Source: Phycisphaerae bacterium
GTDB taxonomy: Bacteria > Planctomycetota > Phycisphaerae > UBA1845 > Fen-1342
Direction of reading: 5' to 3'
Length of the DNA: 56,971 nucleotides
Assembly (NCBI GenBank): GCA_022072445.1
Contig: JAJVHV010000035.1
Span: 1 to 56,971, forward strand
Shown in pieces: positions 9,434 to 18,049 of the stretch (its first letter is position 1; each line of letters begins with the position of its first letter). The translations under genes were made by a program, and so were the position numbers. The notes beneath the pieces are model-generated. The model made no database searches, was not told the origin of the DNA, and was given only the letters and a program-made list of their open reading frames with translations.

Positions 9434-10549
9434 TCATGCCCCCTCCCGCGCCGCCACACGCTCCCCGGCGCGCAGCCCCGACAACACCTCCACCCCCGCC
9501 TCCAGCGTCCGGCCCAGTTGCACCACCCGCCGCTCCAGCGCCCCCTGCTCCAGCACCTCCACCAGGTCGAGCTGCCCCACGTGCCGCACCACCTCCGCCG
9601 GTATCACCAGCACGCGCTCCTCCTCCAGCGGGATCAGCAATCGCGCGAACATCCCCGAATAGACGTCCGGCGGGCACGAACCGGTCACCTTGACCGAAAA
9701 CGTCCGGCTGACCGATTCCGCCTCCGGCACGATCTCGCTGACCTGCCCCTGGCACACGCGCTCCAGCGCGTCGATCCGCACGTCGATCGTCTGCCCCACT
9801 TTAAGATGCCGCGTCAGCGACTCGCGCACCCGCGCCACAAGCTGCATCCGCGTCGGATCGTACAGCGTCACCAGCACCTGCCCCGGCATCACCGTGTCGC
9901 CCGCGTCGACGCGCTTGTCCACCACGATCCCGTCGATCGGCGAGCGCACCGTCGCATAGCCCAGCGTAGTCTCCGCCTCGCGCCGCGCATTGATCGCCCG
10001 CGCCAGCTCCGCCTCCGCCGTCTTCAGCGCCGTCTCCGCCCGCTGCAGCTCGATCTCCGAAGCCGCATTCTGCTCGCGCAGCCCGGCGATCCGCTCGTGC
10101 TCGATCCGCGCCTGATCGCGCGCCGCCGCCGCCGCATCCACCGCCGCCGACGATTGCTCGACGCGCGCCTTCAGGTCGGCGTCGTCAAGCTGCACCAGCA
10201 GATCGCCCGTCCGCACCACCTGCCCGGCCCGCGCCTCGATCTGCCGCACCCGCGCCAGCAACTTCGACGCCAGCGCCGTCTGATACACCGGTTGAATCGT
10301 CCCGGTCGCGCCCTCGCTCCGCGGCAGCCGTACTTCCCGCACTTCGACGCTCTTCAGCCCCGCCGGCGCAGCGCGCCCGGCCCGTGCCGCATGCCCCGCC
10401 CGCGCATCGTGCTCCCCCGCGCCAATCTTCTCGTGAAAAAACCCCGCCAGCCACAGCATCAGCAGCACCACCGCGACGCACATCGCTATTGCGGTCGCCA
10501 CCGGCCCCAGCCACCCGCGCCGCCCCACGCGCACCACCGCCCGCGTCAC
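9434..10549 (-). CDS. RND efflux periplasmic adaptor (HlyD/AcrA family)
   Basis: A 371-aa membrane-fusion protein that would bridge the RND pump to an outer-membrane channel. It has a short cytoplasmic N-terminus, one membrane anchor (about residues 13-38), a biotinyl-lipoyl-like half (about 80-120), a coiled-coil hairpin rich in Ala/Glu (about 125-190), and the second lipoyl half with YATVRSPIDGIV (about 195-235). Beta-barrel and membrane-proximal parts follow, giving the usual domain order and length. The start is a GTG at 10549 with only a weak ribosome site. The permease gene follows on the same strand. This pairing is standard for RND systems. Confidence 0.92.
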   Translation of the reverse strand: MTRAVVRVGRRGWLGPVATAIAMCVAVVLLMLWLAGFFHEKIGAGEHDARAGHAARAGRAAPAGLKSVEVREVRLPRSEGATGTIQPVYQTALASKLLARVRQIEARAGQVVRTGDLLVQLDDADLKARVEQSSAAVDAAAAARDQARIEHERIAGLREQNAASEIELQRAETALKTAEAELARAINARREAETTLGYATVRSPIDGIVVDKRVDAGDTVMPGQVLVTLYDPTRMQLVARVRESLTRHLKVGQTIDVRIDALERVCQGQVSEIVPEAESVSRTFSVKVTGSCPPDVYSGMFARLLIPLEEERVLVIPAEVVRHVGQLDLVEVLEQGALERRVVQLGRTLEAGVEVLSGLRAGERVAAREGA

Positions 10550-10729
10550 GGCCGCCCGTCCCGTTCGCGCCCGCGCGCCACAATTACCCGAACCTCGCTC
10601 ATTTCAACCCGTACTCCTGCCGCAGCCGGCCCAGCCGCGCATCGCCCCACGTCGCCGCCGGTAAGCCAGGCTCCGTGCAAAACTCCTCGCACCTCGGTGC
10701 GTCCTTCCGTGGCTCCGTCGCTTCGCGGC

Positions 10730-11065
10730 TCACCCTTCCCGCGCCAACTCCTCCTCCACCAACTCCACCACCAGCCCGAAGTAATCGTCCAGCGAACAAT
10801 CCGCACCCACCCTCAGCGGACAACGCCCGTCATCCGCCTGGTTCCGGCAACTGTCGCACACCACCTCCCGCAGCCGCGCGATGTACGGATCCATCCGATC
10901 CGAATGCCCGTCGCGCACAATCGTGATAATCTCGTCCAGATTCCGCAGAATCCCGCAACCCTCCTTGTCCGGCGTGTGACACCGCCCGTCCGCGCCGCAG
11001 AACGCGCACACCGGACATACCCGCTCCGCAATCCGCGCCGCAACACGATCTCGTAGCGCCACCAT
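10730..11065 (-). CDS. Cys-rich small protein, unknown function
   Basis: A 111-aa protein with no family I recognise. Two Cys groups stand out: CPVCAFCGADGRC near the N-terminus with a further GCG, and CDSCRNQADDGRC with a later Cys, suggesting a metal or Fe-S site. The C-terminus is acidic and helical (VVELVEEELA). The ATG at 11065 lies 8 nt after GGAG; an upstream TTG in frame is less likely. It sits between the CoA-transferase/GNAT gene (103 bp upstream) and the efflux adaptor on the same strand, so it may be in the same transcript. Its role is unknown. Confidence 0.72.
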   Translation of the reverse strand: MVALRDRVAARIAERVCPVCAFCGADGRCHTPDKEGCGILRNLDEIITIVRDGHSDRMDPYIARLREVVCDSCRNQADDGRCPLRVGADCSLDDYFGLVVELVEEELAREG

Positions 11066-11168
11066 GACCAATCTCCGCTGTTGCCGTTGCCGTCGCCGTT
11101 GACGTCGCTGCTGTCGTTGTTGTCCCTTCGTCGTTGCTCTCGACCCTGCCGTCGCTCAACCCCGCGCC

Positions 11169-13094
11169 CTACCCCTCCGCCGCCTTCTTCCCCGCCTTCC
11201 CATTGAAGACCATGTTCACCGAATACACCCCATCATGCAGGTGACTCTCGATCGGGACGCCACCCCCGTGAAACACGCGCAGCATCGCCTGGTTGTCCGA
11301 CAGCACCTCCGCCGTAAAGCCGCGAATCCCTTTCGAACGCGCTAAGTCGCGCAGCGCCCCAAACAGCGCCCGCCCGATCCCCTTGCCCTGCGACCCATCC
11401 CGCACCAGAAACGCCACCTCCGCCAGGTTCGTCCGCGGATTCAGGTTGTAGCGCCCGACCGCCAGCACGTCCGCGTCATCCTGATTCGAATTCAGCACCA
11501 GCAGCACCACGTCACGCTCATAATCCACCCGCAGAAACTCCTGCAGCTTCTCGTGCCGCATGCTCCGGATGTGACTGAAGAAGCGGTGATAGACCGTCTC
11601 CTCCGACAATGCGTAGAACATCTCGTGCAGCGCCGCCTCGTCCGTCAGCCTCACCGGCCGCAGAAATGCCCGCGACCCGTCCTTCAGCGAAATCCACCGC
11701 TCCTGCTCCACCGGATACACCGGCGTCATCACCGGCAGCTCGATCTGGTCCGAATACACCAGCCGCCGCGCCTTCGCCTCCGACAGCAGCCACGGCCGGA
11801 ATTTCGGATGCGCGATCTGAATCAGCGCCATCGCCCGCTCGCGCATCGTCTTGCCATGCAGATACGCCGTCCCCCACTCCGTCACCACGTAGTGCACGTC
11901 GCCGCGGCTCGTCACCACGCCCGCCCCACGCTTCAGCGTCGGAACGATCCGCGACACATTCTCATGATCCGCCGTCGACGGCAGCGCGATGATCGCCTTG
12001 CCCCCGCGCGACCGCGCCGCCCCGCGCACAAAATCCACCTGCCCGCCGATCCCGCTGTAGAACATCTCCCCGAGCGAGTCCGCGCACACCTGCCCCGTCA
12101 GATCAACCTCCAGCGCCGAATTGATCGCCACCATCTTGTCGTTCTGCGCAATCACGAACGGATCGTTCGTGTACTCGGTCGGATGAAACTCGATCATCGG
12201 ATTGTCATCGATGAAGTCGTACAGCTTCCGCGTCCCCAGCACGAAGCTCGCCACGATCTTCCCGCGATGCAGCGTCTTGCGCTCGTTCGTGATCACCCCC
12301 GCCTCCAGCAGCGGAATCACCCCGTCGCTGAACATCTCCGAGTGAATCCCCAGATCGCGCCGATCCGTCAGAAAGTGCAGCACCGCGTCCGGTATCGTCC
12401 CAATCCCAAGCTGCAGCGTCGAACCATCCTCCACCAGATCGGCAATGTGCCGCGCAATCCGCCGCGCCAACTCGTCCGGCGACCCCTGCGGCGCCTCCGG
12501 AATCGGATCGTCGCACGGAACGAGCGCGTCGATGTCCCGCACGTGAACGTGACAGTCGCCCATCACCCGCGGCGTCGTCGAGTTCACCTCCGCAATCACC
12601 ATTCGCGCCGACTCCGCCGCCGACTTCACAATGTCCGTCGACACGCCGTAGCTGCAATACCCGTGCGCGTCCGGCACGCTCACCTGGATCAGCGCCACGT
12701 CGATCACGATCCGCCCCGTGCGGAACAGCCGCCCGATCTCCGACAGAAAGATCGGCGTATAGTCCGCCCGCCCCTCATGAACCGCCTCGCGCACGTTCGA
12801 GCCGATGAAAAACGCGTTGTGCCGAAAACGCTGATCCGTCGCCGTCTGCGCATACGGCGCCGTCCCCAGCGTCATGATGTGCACAATCTCCGTGTCGTCG
12901 ATGTCCTGCCGCGCCGCCAGCGCCTTCACCAGACTCTGCGGCTCGCCAGCCCCCGACCCCACGAACACCCGCGCCCCATGCCGCACACGCCGCACCGCCT
13001 GCTCCGCCGTCTCCACCTTCTCCGCGTAACGGCGGCGCCAGTCCCCGTCCGACGATCCGCTCACACCCGATTGTTCCAGTTGCGCCACGGTCAT
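11169..13094 (-). CDS. Acetyl-CoA hydrolase/transferase-GNAT fusion
   Basis: A 641-aa cytoplasmic fusion. Residues about 20-440 form a class I CoA-transferase/acetyl-CoA hydrolase (4-hydroxybutyrate CoA-transferase type) with the Glu-bearing HSEMFSDG stretch. Residues about 465-625 are a GNAT acetyltransferase with the acetyl-CoA loop region GSQGKGIGRALF. The first part would move CoA between carboxylates or hydrolyse acetyl-CoA; the second would acetylate a protein or small molecule. This two-domain form is a known bacterial arrangement. Its ATG overlaps the stop of the cytidylate-kinase-like gene (ATGA), a sign of translational coupling. Which substrate it prefers cannot be read from the sequence. 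Confidence 0.92.
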   Translation of the reverse strand: MTVAQLEQSGVSGSSDGDWRRRYAEKVETAEQAVRRVRHGARVFVGSGAGEPQSLVKALAARQDIDDTEIVHIMTLGTAPYAQTATDQRFRHNAFFIGSNVREAVHEGRADYTPIFLSEIGRLFRTGRIVIDVALIQVSVPDAHGYCSYGVSTDIVKSAAESARMVIAEVNSTTPRVMGDCHVHVRDIDALVPCDDPIPEAPQGSPDELARRIARHIADLVEDGSTLQLGIGTIPDAVLHFLTDRRDLGIHSEMFSDGVIPLLEAGVITNERKTLHRGKIVASFVLGTRKLYDFIDDNPMIEFHPTEYTNDPFVIAQNDKMVAINSALEVDLTGQVCADSLGEMFYSGIGGQVDFVRGAARSRGGKAIIALPSTADHENVSRIVPTLKRGAGVVTSRGDVHYVVTEWGTAYLHGKTMRERAMALIQIAHPKFRPWLLSEAKARRLVYSDQIELPVMTPVYPVEQERWISLKDGSRAFLRPVRLTDEAALHEMFYALSEETVYHRFFSHIRSMRHEKLQEFLRVDYERDVVLLVLNSNQDDADVLAVGRYNLNPRTNLAEVAFLVRDGSQGKGIGRALFGALRDLARSKGIRGFTAEVLSDNQAMLRVFHGGGVPIESHLHDGVYSVNMVFNGKAGKKAAEG

Positions 13095-13834
13095 GTCAGC
13101 ATACCCCGCTTACGCATGATCACCACCAACGCCTCCACCGCCTCCTCCACCGTCACGGCCGCCGTGTTGATGATCATGTCCACGCGCGTCGCACAATCCG
13201 CGTCGCAGCGGAAATGCCGCCGCACAAACTCAATCCGCTGGCGGTCCACACGCTCCACCTCCGCCCGCGCCTCCGCCACGTTCAAATGCGTCCGCCCGGC
13301 CACCCGCTCCACGCGCTGCTCCAGCGGCGCCACCACCCGCACCCGCAGTCCATCGTCGCGCGGCAGAATCAGATCGGCCGCCCGCCCCAGGAACACCGCG
13401 CTGCCGCCCCGCGCAATCCCCAGAATCGTCCGCGTCAGCCGCGGAAAATAATCATCCGCCGGCACACGCCCCTGCACCAGGTTCTCCACCATCGCCCCCA
13501 GCCAGTCCGCGTCCCGCTCGTCCAGCCGCTCGTAAATCCGCCGCCGCACGCGGTCATCCCCCGCCATCGCCTCCAGAATCTCGTGGTCAAACAACGCCCA
13601 ACCCGTCCGCTCCGACAGCCGCCGCGCAATATCGGTCCCGCCCGCACCCATCTGCCGCGAAATCGTCACATACGGCATCATCCGGGGCGGCCCGCCTCCG
13701 CGCGCCCGCTCCCCCGCCGCCCCCAGTGGCGCGCTCATCAATTCACTCACCCGCTGCGCCCGCGACAACTCCCAGTTACGAAGTTGCCGCTCAATCACCC
13801 GGTCCGTCTCCGTCGTGTGCATTTTTCCGGACAT
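13091..13834 (-). CDS. Cytidylate kinase-like P-loop protein
   Basis: A 247-aa P-loop kinase of the cytidylate-kinase-like family. The nucleotide-binding loop is in ISRQMGAGGTDIARRL (about residues 60-75), followed by DHEILEAM and an Arg-rich lid region (VDRQRIEFVRRHF). It begins with about 55 extra residues before the kinase fold, which are variable in this family. I start it at the ATG at 13834, preceded by GAGGTG at good spacing; an in-frame TTG lies 21 nt upstream. The true substrate of this branch is often not CMP. Overlap with the CoA-transferase/GNAT gene suggests a shared function, possibly a regulatory kinase in acyl-CoA or acetylation control, but that is inference. Confidence 0.85.
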   Translation of the reverse strand: MSGKMHTTETDRVIERQLRNWELSRAQRVSELMSAPLGAAGERARGGGPPRMMPYVTISRQMGAGGTDIARRLSERTGWALFDHEILEAMAGDDRVRRRIYERLDERDADWLGAMVENLVQGRVPADDYFPRLTRTILGIARGGSAVFLGRAADLILPRDDGLRVRVVAPLEQRVERVAGRTHLNVAEARAEVERVDRQRIEFVRRHFRCDADCATRVDMIINTAAVTVEEAVEALVVIMRKRGMLT

Positions 13835-13923
13835 TGGACACCTCGATTCCCGCAAACCGCCTCCCGGGCGGCCCGCCTACGGTCGTCTTGCAATCCGCGT
13901 GCCTAAACCCCTCGAACGCTGTC

Positions 13924-14197
13924 CCCAGCCGAGCCCCGAGCGTCAGCGACGGGTTCGACCTGAGCGTGCCTCCGAACTCGGTCCGGGCGCCCCAGCCGAG
14001 CGCGGGTGCCCTGCCGACGGCCGTTGCGTCGGCAGGGCCTCGTGGAGCACCGCCGCGCGCCCCACCCCACGTTGCATCGTCACTCTGAACGCGCGGGTGC
14101 CCTGCCGACGGCCGTTGCGTCGGCAGGGCCTCGTGGAGCACCGCCTTGTGGAGCACCGCCGCGCGCCCCACCCCACGTTGCATCGTCACTCTGAACG
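13924..14197. repeat. Two dispersed repeat families between genes
   Basis: The 13835-14185 gap has no gene. It holds one copy of the GAGCCCCGA...GGGTTCGACCTGAGCGT repeat (13924-13981), then two tandem copies of a second repeat (14002-14090 and 14093-14197). The second family carries a perfect 11-bp stem, CCCTGCCGACG with CGTCGGCAGGG, around a 7-base loop. The second copy is longer because a CACCGCC/TTGTGGAG segment is duplicated. The stop codon and last four residues of the neighbouring coiled-coil gene are read from this repeat. Confidence 0.85.
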
Positions 14198-15493
14198 CGT
14201 CCCCCCCTCCATCTCCCGCACCTCCGCCCCTAATCGCTCCAGCGCCTCGCGCAGACTCCGCACAAACACATCCACGTGCCGCTCCACCCGCCCGCGCGGC
14301 CCATGACACACCTCCGCCATCTCTAGCATCTCTAGTATCAGGCCCGCCAGCCACTCCCGGTCATGCGCCTTCAGCTCCGCCTCCGCCTCCCGGTACGCAC
14401 GCTCCGCCTCCCTCACATCGTGATGCGCCTTCGCCGTCCGCGCCACGTCGTGAAACGCGCGAATCGCACGCGCCATCCGCCGAATCTCCGCCGCCACCTC
14501 CGACTCCCGCTTCAGCAACGCCCGCGCCGCCTCCCGATGCTCGTGAACCTCGCTGGCGTTCACGATCTGGTCGTGCAGTTGTTGATACCGCGCGTCGCTC
14601 AACACACCCGGTATCGACGCGTGCAGAACCCCCAGCCGCCGCAGCACCTGCGACACCGTGTCGTGATCCCCCTCCGCCGCCGCGACCAGCGCCCGCCGCG
14701 CCAACTCCTCCACCCGCGCCCGCGCCACGGATTGCCGCCGCCGAACATGCTCCAGCCGCCCCGCCAGCCGCTCGTGCTCCGCCTCATCCATTAACTCGGG
14801 ATAGCGCCGCCGCGCAACCTCGATCCGCGCCAAAACCCCTTCGGCCGCCTCCGCGTCCCCATGCGCCAGATACCCCTCCAACTGATGCCGCAGATGTGCC
14901 ACATAATTCACCGCCGCCGACGGCGACTCCGGAAGCGCCGCCTGCTCCGGCGTGTGAGCTCCCGTGGAGGGCAGCCGCCCCCGGCTGCATTCCGCATCTC
15001 CAGCGGGCGCTTCGCGCTGCCGCCTCACGTCACTTTGCGCCTGCGACTGGGAACCGCCTGGCGCGCGCGTTTGCGCCGCCGACGGCTGTTGCGTCGGCAG
15101 GGCTTCGTGGAGAGTTTCAGTGGAGAGCTGTCGCCCTTGGCTGCACTCCGCATCCCGCGCCTGAGTCCCCTCTCCCCCTGACGCCGCTTTGCGCTTTTCA
15201 CCTTGAACCACCCATTCAGCGCGCCCCGCCGTCCCAACCCCCGGCACGCCGACGCCCGATCCCGGCGCCGTCGGCGCATCGTCGACGTCCAATCGGCGGC
15301 GGATCGCCTTCAGCTCCGCCTCCTTCTCCGCCAATACGCCGCGCAGTTCGCTCTCCAGCACTGCATCCGCGCGCACGTCCGGATCATGCCCCATCCGCGC
15401 CGCCACCCGCGCCAGCGTCTCGAGGTCGATCGCCTCGCGCAGAATGTCCGACCGCCACCGTTCGAAAATCGCCTCGCGGTGCCGAGCCTGCAT
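14186..15493 (-). CDS. Coiled-coil protein with repeat-derived linker
   Basis: A roughly 435-aa soluble, highly charged, Ala/Glu/Arg-rich protein that I cannot assign. Residues 1-80 and about 190-430 look helical and coiled-coil-forming. The segment between, about residues 111-178, is low-complexity and is encoded by copies of dispersed repeats, for example LHEALPTQQPSA from 15078-15112. Two related hairpin repeats lie at 14965-15001 and 15121-15156. The C-terminal TRSE and stop are also repeat-coded. The start is uncertain: the ATG at 15493 has no clear ribosome site, and a GTG at 15547 would add 18 residues. It ends the minus-strand set before parB. Confidence 0.65.
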   Translation of the reverse strand: MQARHREAIFERWRSDILREAIDLETLARVAARMGHDPDVRADAVLESELRGVLAEKEAELKAIRRRLDVDDAPTAPGSGVGVPGVGTAGRAEWVVQGEKRKAASGGEGTQARDAECSQGRQLSTETLHEALPTQQPSAAQTRAPGGSQSQAQSDVRRQREAPAGDAECSRGRLPSTGAHTPEQAALPESPSAAVNYVAHLRHQLEGYLAHGDAEAAEGVLARIEVARRRYPELMDEAEHERLAGRLEHVRRRQSVARARVEELARRALVAAAEGDHDTVSQVLRRLGVLHASIPGVLSDARYQQLHDQIVNASEVHEHREAARALLKRESEVAAEIRRMARAIRAFHDVARTAKAHHDVREAERAYREAEAELKAHDREWLAGLILEMLEMAEVCHGPRGRVERHVDVFVRSLREALERLGAEVREMEGGTRSE

Positions 15494-15599
15494 CGAGCCT
15501 GAGGAACGCGTCGCCACGGCCACCTCGCACAATCCCCATCCACACACTCACGCATGCAACTCCCGCGCCGCACCCCAGCCGCCCCCCCTTGATGCGCCC

Positions 15600-15865
15600 C
15601 CAGCCGAGCCCCGACCGTAAGGGAGGGGTTCGACCTGAGCGTATCCCCGAACTCGGCACATCACGCCCCACCCGAACCCCGAGAGACGCCCCCGCCCGAA
15701 CCCCGCGAGACGCCCCCAGCCGAGCCCCGACCGTAAGGGAGGGGTTCGACCTGAGTGTGCCCCCGAACTCGGCGCATCGCGCCCCACCCGAACCCCGCGA
15801 GACGCCGCCAGCCGAACCCCGAGCGTCAGCGAGGGGTTCGACCTGAGCGTATCCCCGAACTCGGC
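15600..15865. repeat. Three copies of the GGGGTTCGACCTGAGCGT repeat
   Basis: Copies at 15600-15657, 15716-15773 and 15807-15865 share the pattern CAGCCGAGCCCCGA, then GGGGTTCGACCTGAG, then CCCCGAACTCGGC. They are separated by shorter ACCCGAACCCCGCGAGACGCC units. All three lie in the same orientation; related copies lie at 13924-13981 and, inverted, at 110-145. No coding function is evident. They resemble short non-autonomous or recombination-spread repeats seen in planctomycete genomes. Confidence 0.88.
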
Positions 15866-15899
15866 GCATCGCGCGCCCAGCCGAGCACGCCCACGCCTG

Positions 15900-15970
15900 T
15901 CAGAAAATAACGATTATATAAATCGTAATATGTTAACTATTTGTCATAAAATAAGTTACGTCAATAATCG
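15900..15970. other. AT-rich segment next to parS
   Basis: About 70 bases are roughly 70% A+T in an otherwise very GC-rich window. The segment contains the interrupted palindrome CGATTATATAAATCG. No good DnaA box (TTATNCACA) is visible. It could be an easily melted element or the parB promoter region. With two parS sites immediately downstream, it suggests nearness to the replication origin, though oriC itself is not shown. Confidence 0.5.
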
Positions 15971-15975
15971 GATGA

Positions 15976-15991
15976 TGTTTCACGTGAAACA
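15976..15991. promoter_or_regulatory. parS: parS site 1
   Basis: The 16-bp palindrome TGTTTCACGTGAAACA is a perfect match to the widely conserved bacterial parS centromere bound by ParB. It lies about 104 bp before the parB start. Confidence 0.96.
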
Positions 15992-16000
15992 CGTGTTCGC

Positions 16001-16016
16001 TGTTTCACGTGAAACA
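16001..16016. promoter_or_regulatory. parS: parS site 2
   Basis: A second perfect TGTTTCACGTGAAACA palindrome, with 9 bp between the two sites (25 bp start to start). ParB can load here and slide as a CTP-gated clamp; the position upstream of parB may also allow autoregulation, which is inference. Confidence 0.96.
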
Positions 16017-16094
16017 CGATCGCATCTTGACACCGCGCCAAACAACCCGATATTGACCACCTGAACCGTGAACCCAGAACCCGGTGGATACCCC

Positions 16095-16988
16095 ATGACC
16101 ACAAACCGTCTCGGCCGCGGACTCAGCGCCATCATCCCCACACGCGCCACCCAGCTCGCCGAACCACATCCAAAACCCAATGTCGGCGAAACCCACAAGA
16201 TCCCGATCAACCAAATCCTCCCCAACCCGAGACAACCCCGCGCCACCTTCACAACCGCCAACCTCACCGAACTCACCGCCTCCATCCGCCTCACCGGCGT
16301 GCTCCAGCCCATCATCGTCCGACCCATGCCAGACGGCACCTACGAAATCATCGCCGGCGAACGCCGCTGGCGCGCCGCCCAGGCCGCCGGTCTCACCGAA
16401 ATCCCAGCCACCATCCGACACGTCGGCGACGCCGAATCTCTCGAACTCGCCCTCGTCGAAAACCTCCAACGCGAGGACCTCAAACCCCTCGAACGCGCCG
16501 CCGGCTACCAGAACTACCTCGATCAATTCAAGGGCGGCGTCGACTCGCTCGCCGCCAAACTCGGCGAAAGCCGCGCCAACATCACGAATTACCTCCGCCT
16601 GCTCCGCCTCGGCGTCGAAATCCGCGAGCTGATCGAAACCGGCCAGCTCGGCATGGGCCAGGCCCGCGCCATCGCCGGAATCACCGACCCACAACGCCAG
16701 CTCGCCGTCGCCAAACTCGCCGTCCGCCGCAATCTCTCCGTGCGCCAGGTCGAAGCACTTGCCGCCCGTGAGCGAGCGACCGCAGCCACCCGCGCCCGTG
16801 CCGCCGCCACCAACAGCTACCTCGCCGACCTCGAGCGCCAGTTCGCCCTCACGCTGGGCGCCAAGGTCCAGATACAAACCGGCCGCCGCAAAAACGCCGG
16901 ACGCCTCATTCTGCACTACAATTCTCTGGAGCAATTCGAAGACCTGGCCCGCCGCCTCGGCGTGCGAGCGGCGCTTGACGAAAGCTGA
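16095..16988 (+). CDS. parB: Chromosome-partitioning protein ParB
   Basis: A 297-aa ParB/Spo0J family CTPase clamp for chromosome segregation. The N-terminal LGRGLSAII is the segment that in ParB homologues contacts ParA. Then come the ParB/Srx domain with the CTP-binding GERRWRAA and ENLQRED motifs, a helix-turn-helix parS reader (about residues 130-200), and a C-terminal dimerisation part. The ATG at 16095 follows GGTGG; a GTG 27 nt upstream is the alternative. Two perfect parS sites precede the gene. No parA is present in this window, although it usually lies next to parB. The MEMO-family gene starts 7 bp downstream, so co-transcription is likely. Confidence 0.96.
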   Translation: MTTNRLGRGLSAIIPTRATQLAEPHPKPNVGETHKIPINQILPNPRQPRATFTTANLTELTASIRLTGVLQPIIVRPMPDGTYEIIAGERRWRAAQAAGLTEIPATIRHVGDAESLELALVENLQREDLKPLERAAGYQNYLDQFKGGVDSLAAKLGESRANITNYLRLLRLGVEIRELIETGQLGMGQARAIAGITDPQRQLAVAKLAVRRNLSVRQVEALAARERATAATRARAAATNSYLADLERQFALTLGAKVQIQTGRRKNAGRLILHYNSLEQFEDLARRLGVRAALDES

Positions 16989-16995
16989 GTGTACC

Positions 16996-17862
16996 ATGGC
17001 GCTGACCCGCCATCCCGCCGTCGCCGGACGCTTCTATCCCGACACGGCCGACGAATGCGCGCGGATGATCGGCTCGTGGACTGCCTCGCCAACCGCTCCC
17101 TGTCTTGCAGCAGTGGCTCCCCACGCCGGTTGGTACTACTCCGGCGCGACAGCAATTCTAAGCCTATCAGGCGTAGCAAGTTACAATCCAGAGACCGTCG
17201 TCGTCTTCGGCGCCGTGCACGTTCCCGACATGAACCGCGCCAGCGTCTACCATGCCGGCACGTGGCACACGCCGCTCGGGCCACTCGCCGTCGACGCCGA
17301 ACTCGCCGCCGCCCTGTTGCGCGAGTCGCCGGACGCGACGGCTGATCCGGCGGCACACGCCCGCGAACACTCCGTCGAAGTCGAGCTGCCGATCTTGCAG
17401 CACGCACTCCCGAGCTTCCACATCCTGCCCGTCATGGTCCGCCCCGGCGAGTGGGCGCCGCGGGTCGGAGCGGCAGCGGCCCGCGCGGCGTTGTCGCTTC
17501 GCCGGCGGGTCGCCTTCGTCGCATCCACCGACCTCACACACTACGGGCCCAGTTTTGGTTTCGAGCCCGCTGGTCACGGTGTGGCCGGCGTCCGCTGGGC
17601 CCGCGACGTCAACGACCGCCGCTTTCTCGACACGCTCGGAAAGCTTGACCCGCAAGCCGTTCTCGCGGACGCGGCGCTGCATCGCAGCGCCTGCGGGGCC
17701 GGCGCGGTGGCGGCGACGATCGCGGCGTGCCAGGAATTCGGCCGTCCGGCGTACCGCGAGCTGCGGCACACTTGCAGCGCGGAGGTGGAAGGGGACCTGG
17801 CACGGGCGTTGAACTCCGTCGGTTACGCTGCCGCGGCCATCGACGTGCCGGGCGCGGCGTAG
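16996..17862 (+). CDS. amrB: MEMO-family protein (AmmeMemoRadiSam system protein B)
   Basis: A 288-aa MEMO1-family protein. It has the starting RHPAVAGRFYP, the metal-site motifs PHAGWYYSG and GAVHVPD, the HSVEVELPILQ stretch, STDLTHYG, and SACGAGAV with the conserved Cys. These match the family throughout, and length is normal. Family members resemble dioxygenases and usually occur with an AMMECR1 protein and a radical SAM enzyme; neither partner is in this window. The ATG at 16996 is 7 bp after the parB stop, suggesting one transcript. The biochemical role is not firmly known. Confidence 0.92.
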   Translation: MALTRHPAVAGRFYPDTADECARMIGSWTASPTAPCLAAVAPHAGWYYSGATAILSLSGVASYNPETVVVFGAVHVPDMNRASVYHAGTWHTPLGPLAVDAELAAALLRESPDATADPAAHAREHSVEVELPILQHALPSFHILPVMVRPGEWAPRVGAAAARAALSLRRRVAFVASTDLTHYGPSFGFEPAGHGVAGVRWARDVNDRRFLDTLGKLDPQAVLADAALHRSACGAGAVAATIAACQEFGRPAYRELRHTCSAEVEGDLARALNSVGYAAAAIDVPGAA

Positions 17863-18049
17863 CTCGGGGTGGGATCAGGCCGCCGTGCCGTGTGCGCCCC
17901 TGCCGCGGCGCGCCGTCCCGCTCGGCAGCGGGGCACAGGCGGCGCGGCGGGCGGCGCGGCGTTGGCGCGGGCCGGGCGGGGCCGGAGAATGTTCTGCGAC
18001 CGCCTTCAGCGTCACGTTACAGAAATAATACGATTTCCGGAATGGATAG

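Noticed and set aside
15900-15975. Replication origin proper
   Set aside because: AT-rich but no cluster of DnaA boxes and no dnaA gene; only origin-proximal location is supported.
18002-18034. Promoter before the isochorismatase gene (TTCAGC and TACGAT, 18-bp spacer)
   Set aside because: Half-matching hexamers in an AT-richer leader; plausible but not distinctive enough to claim.
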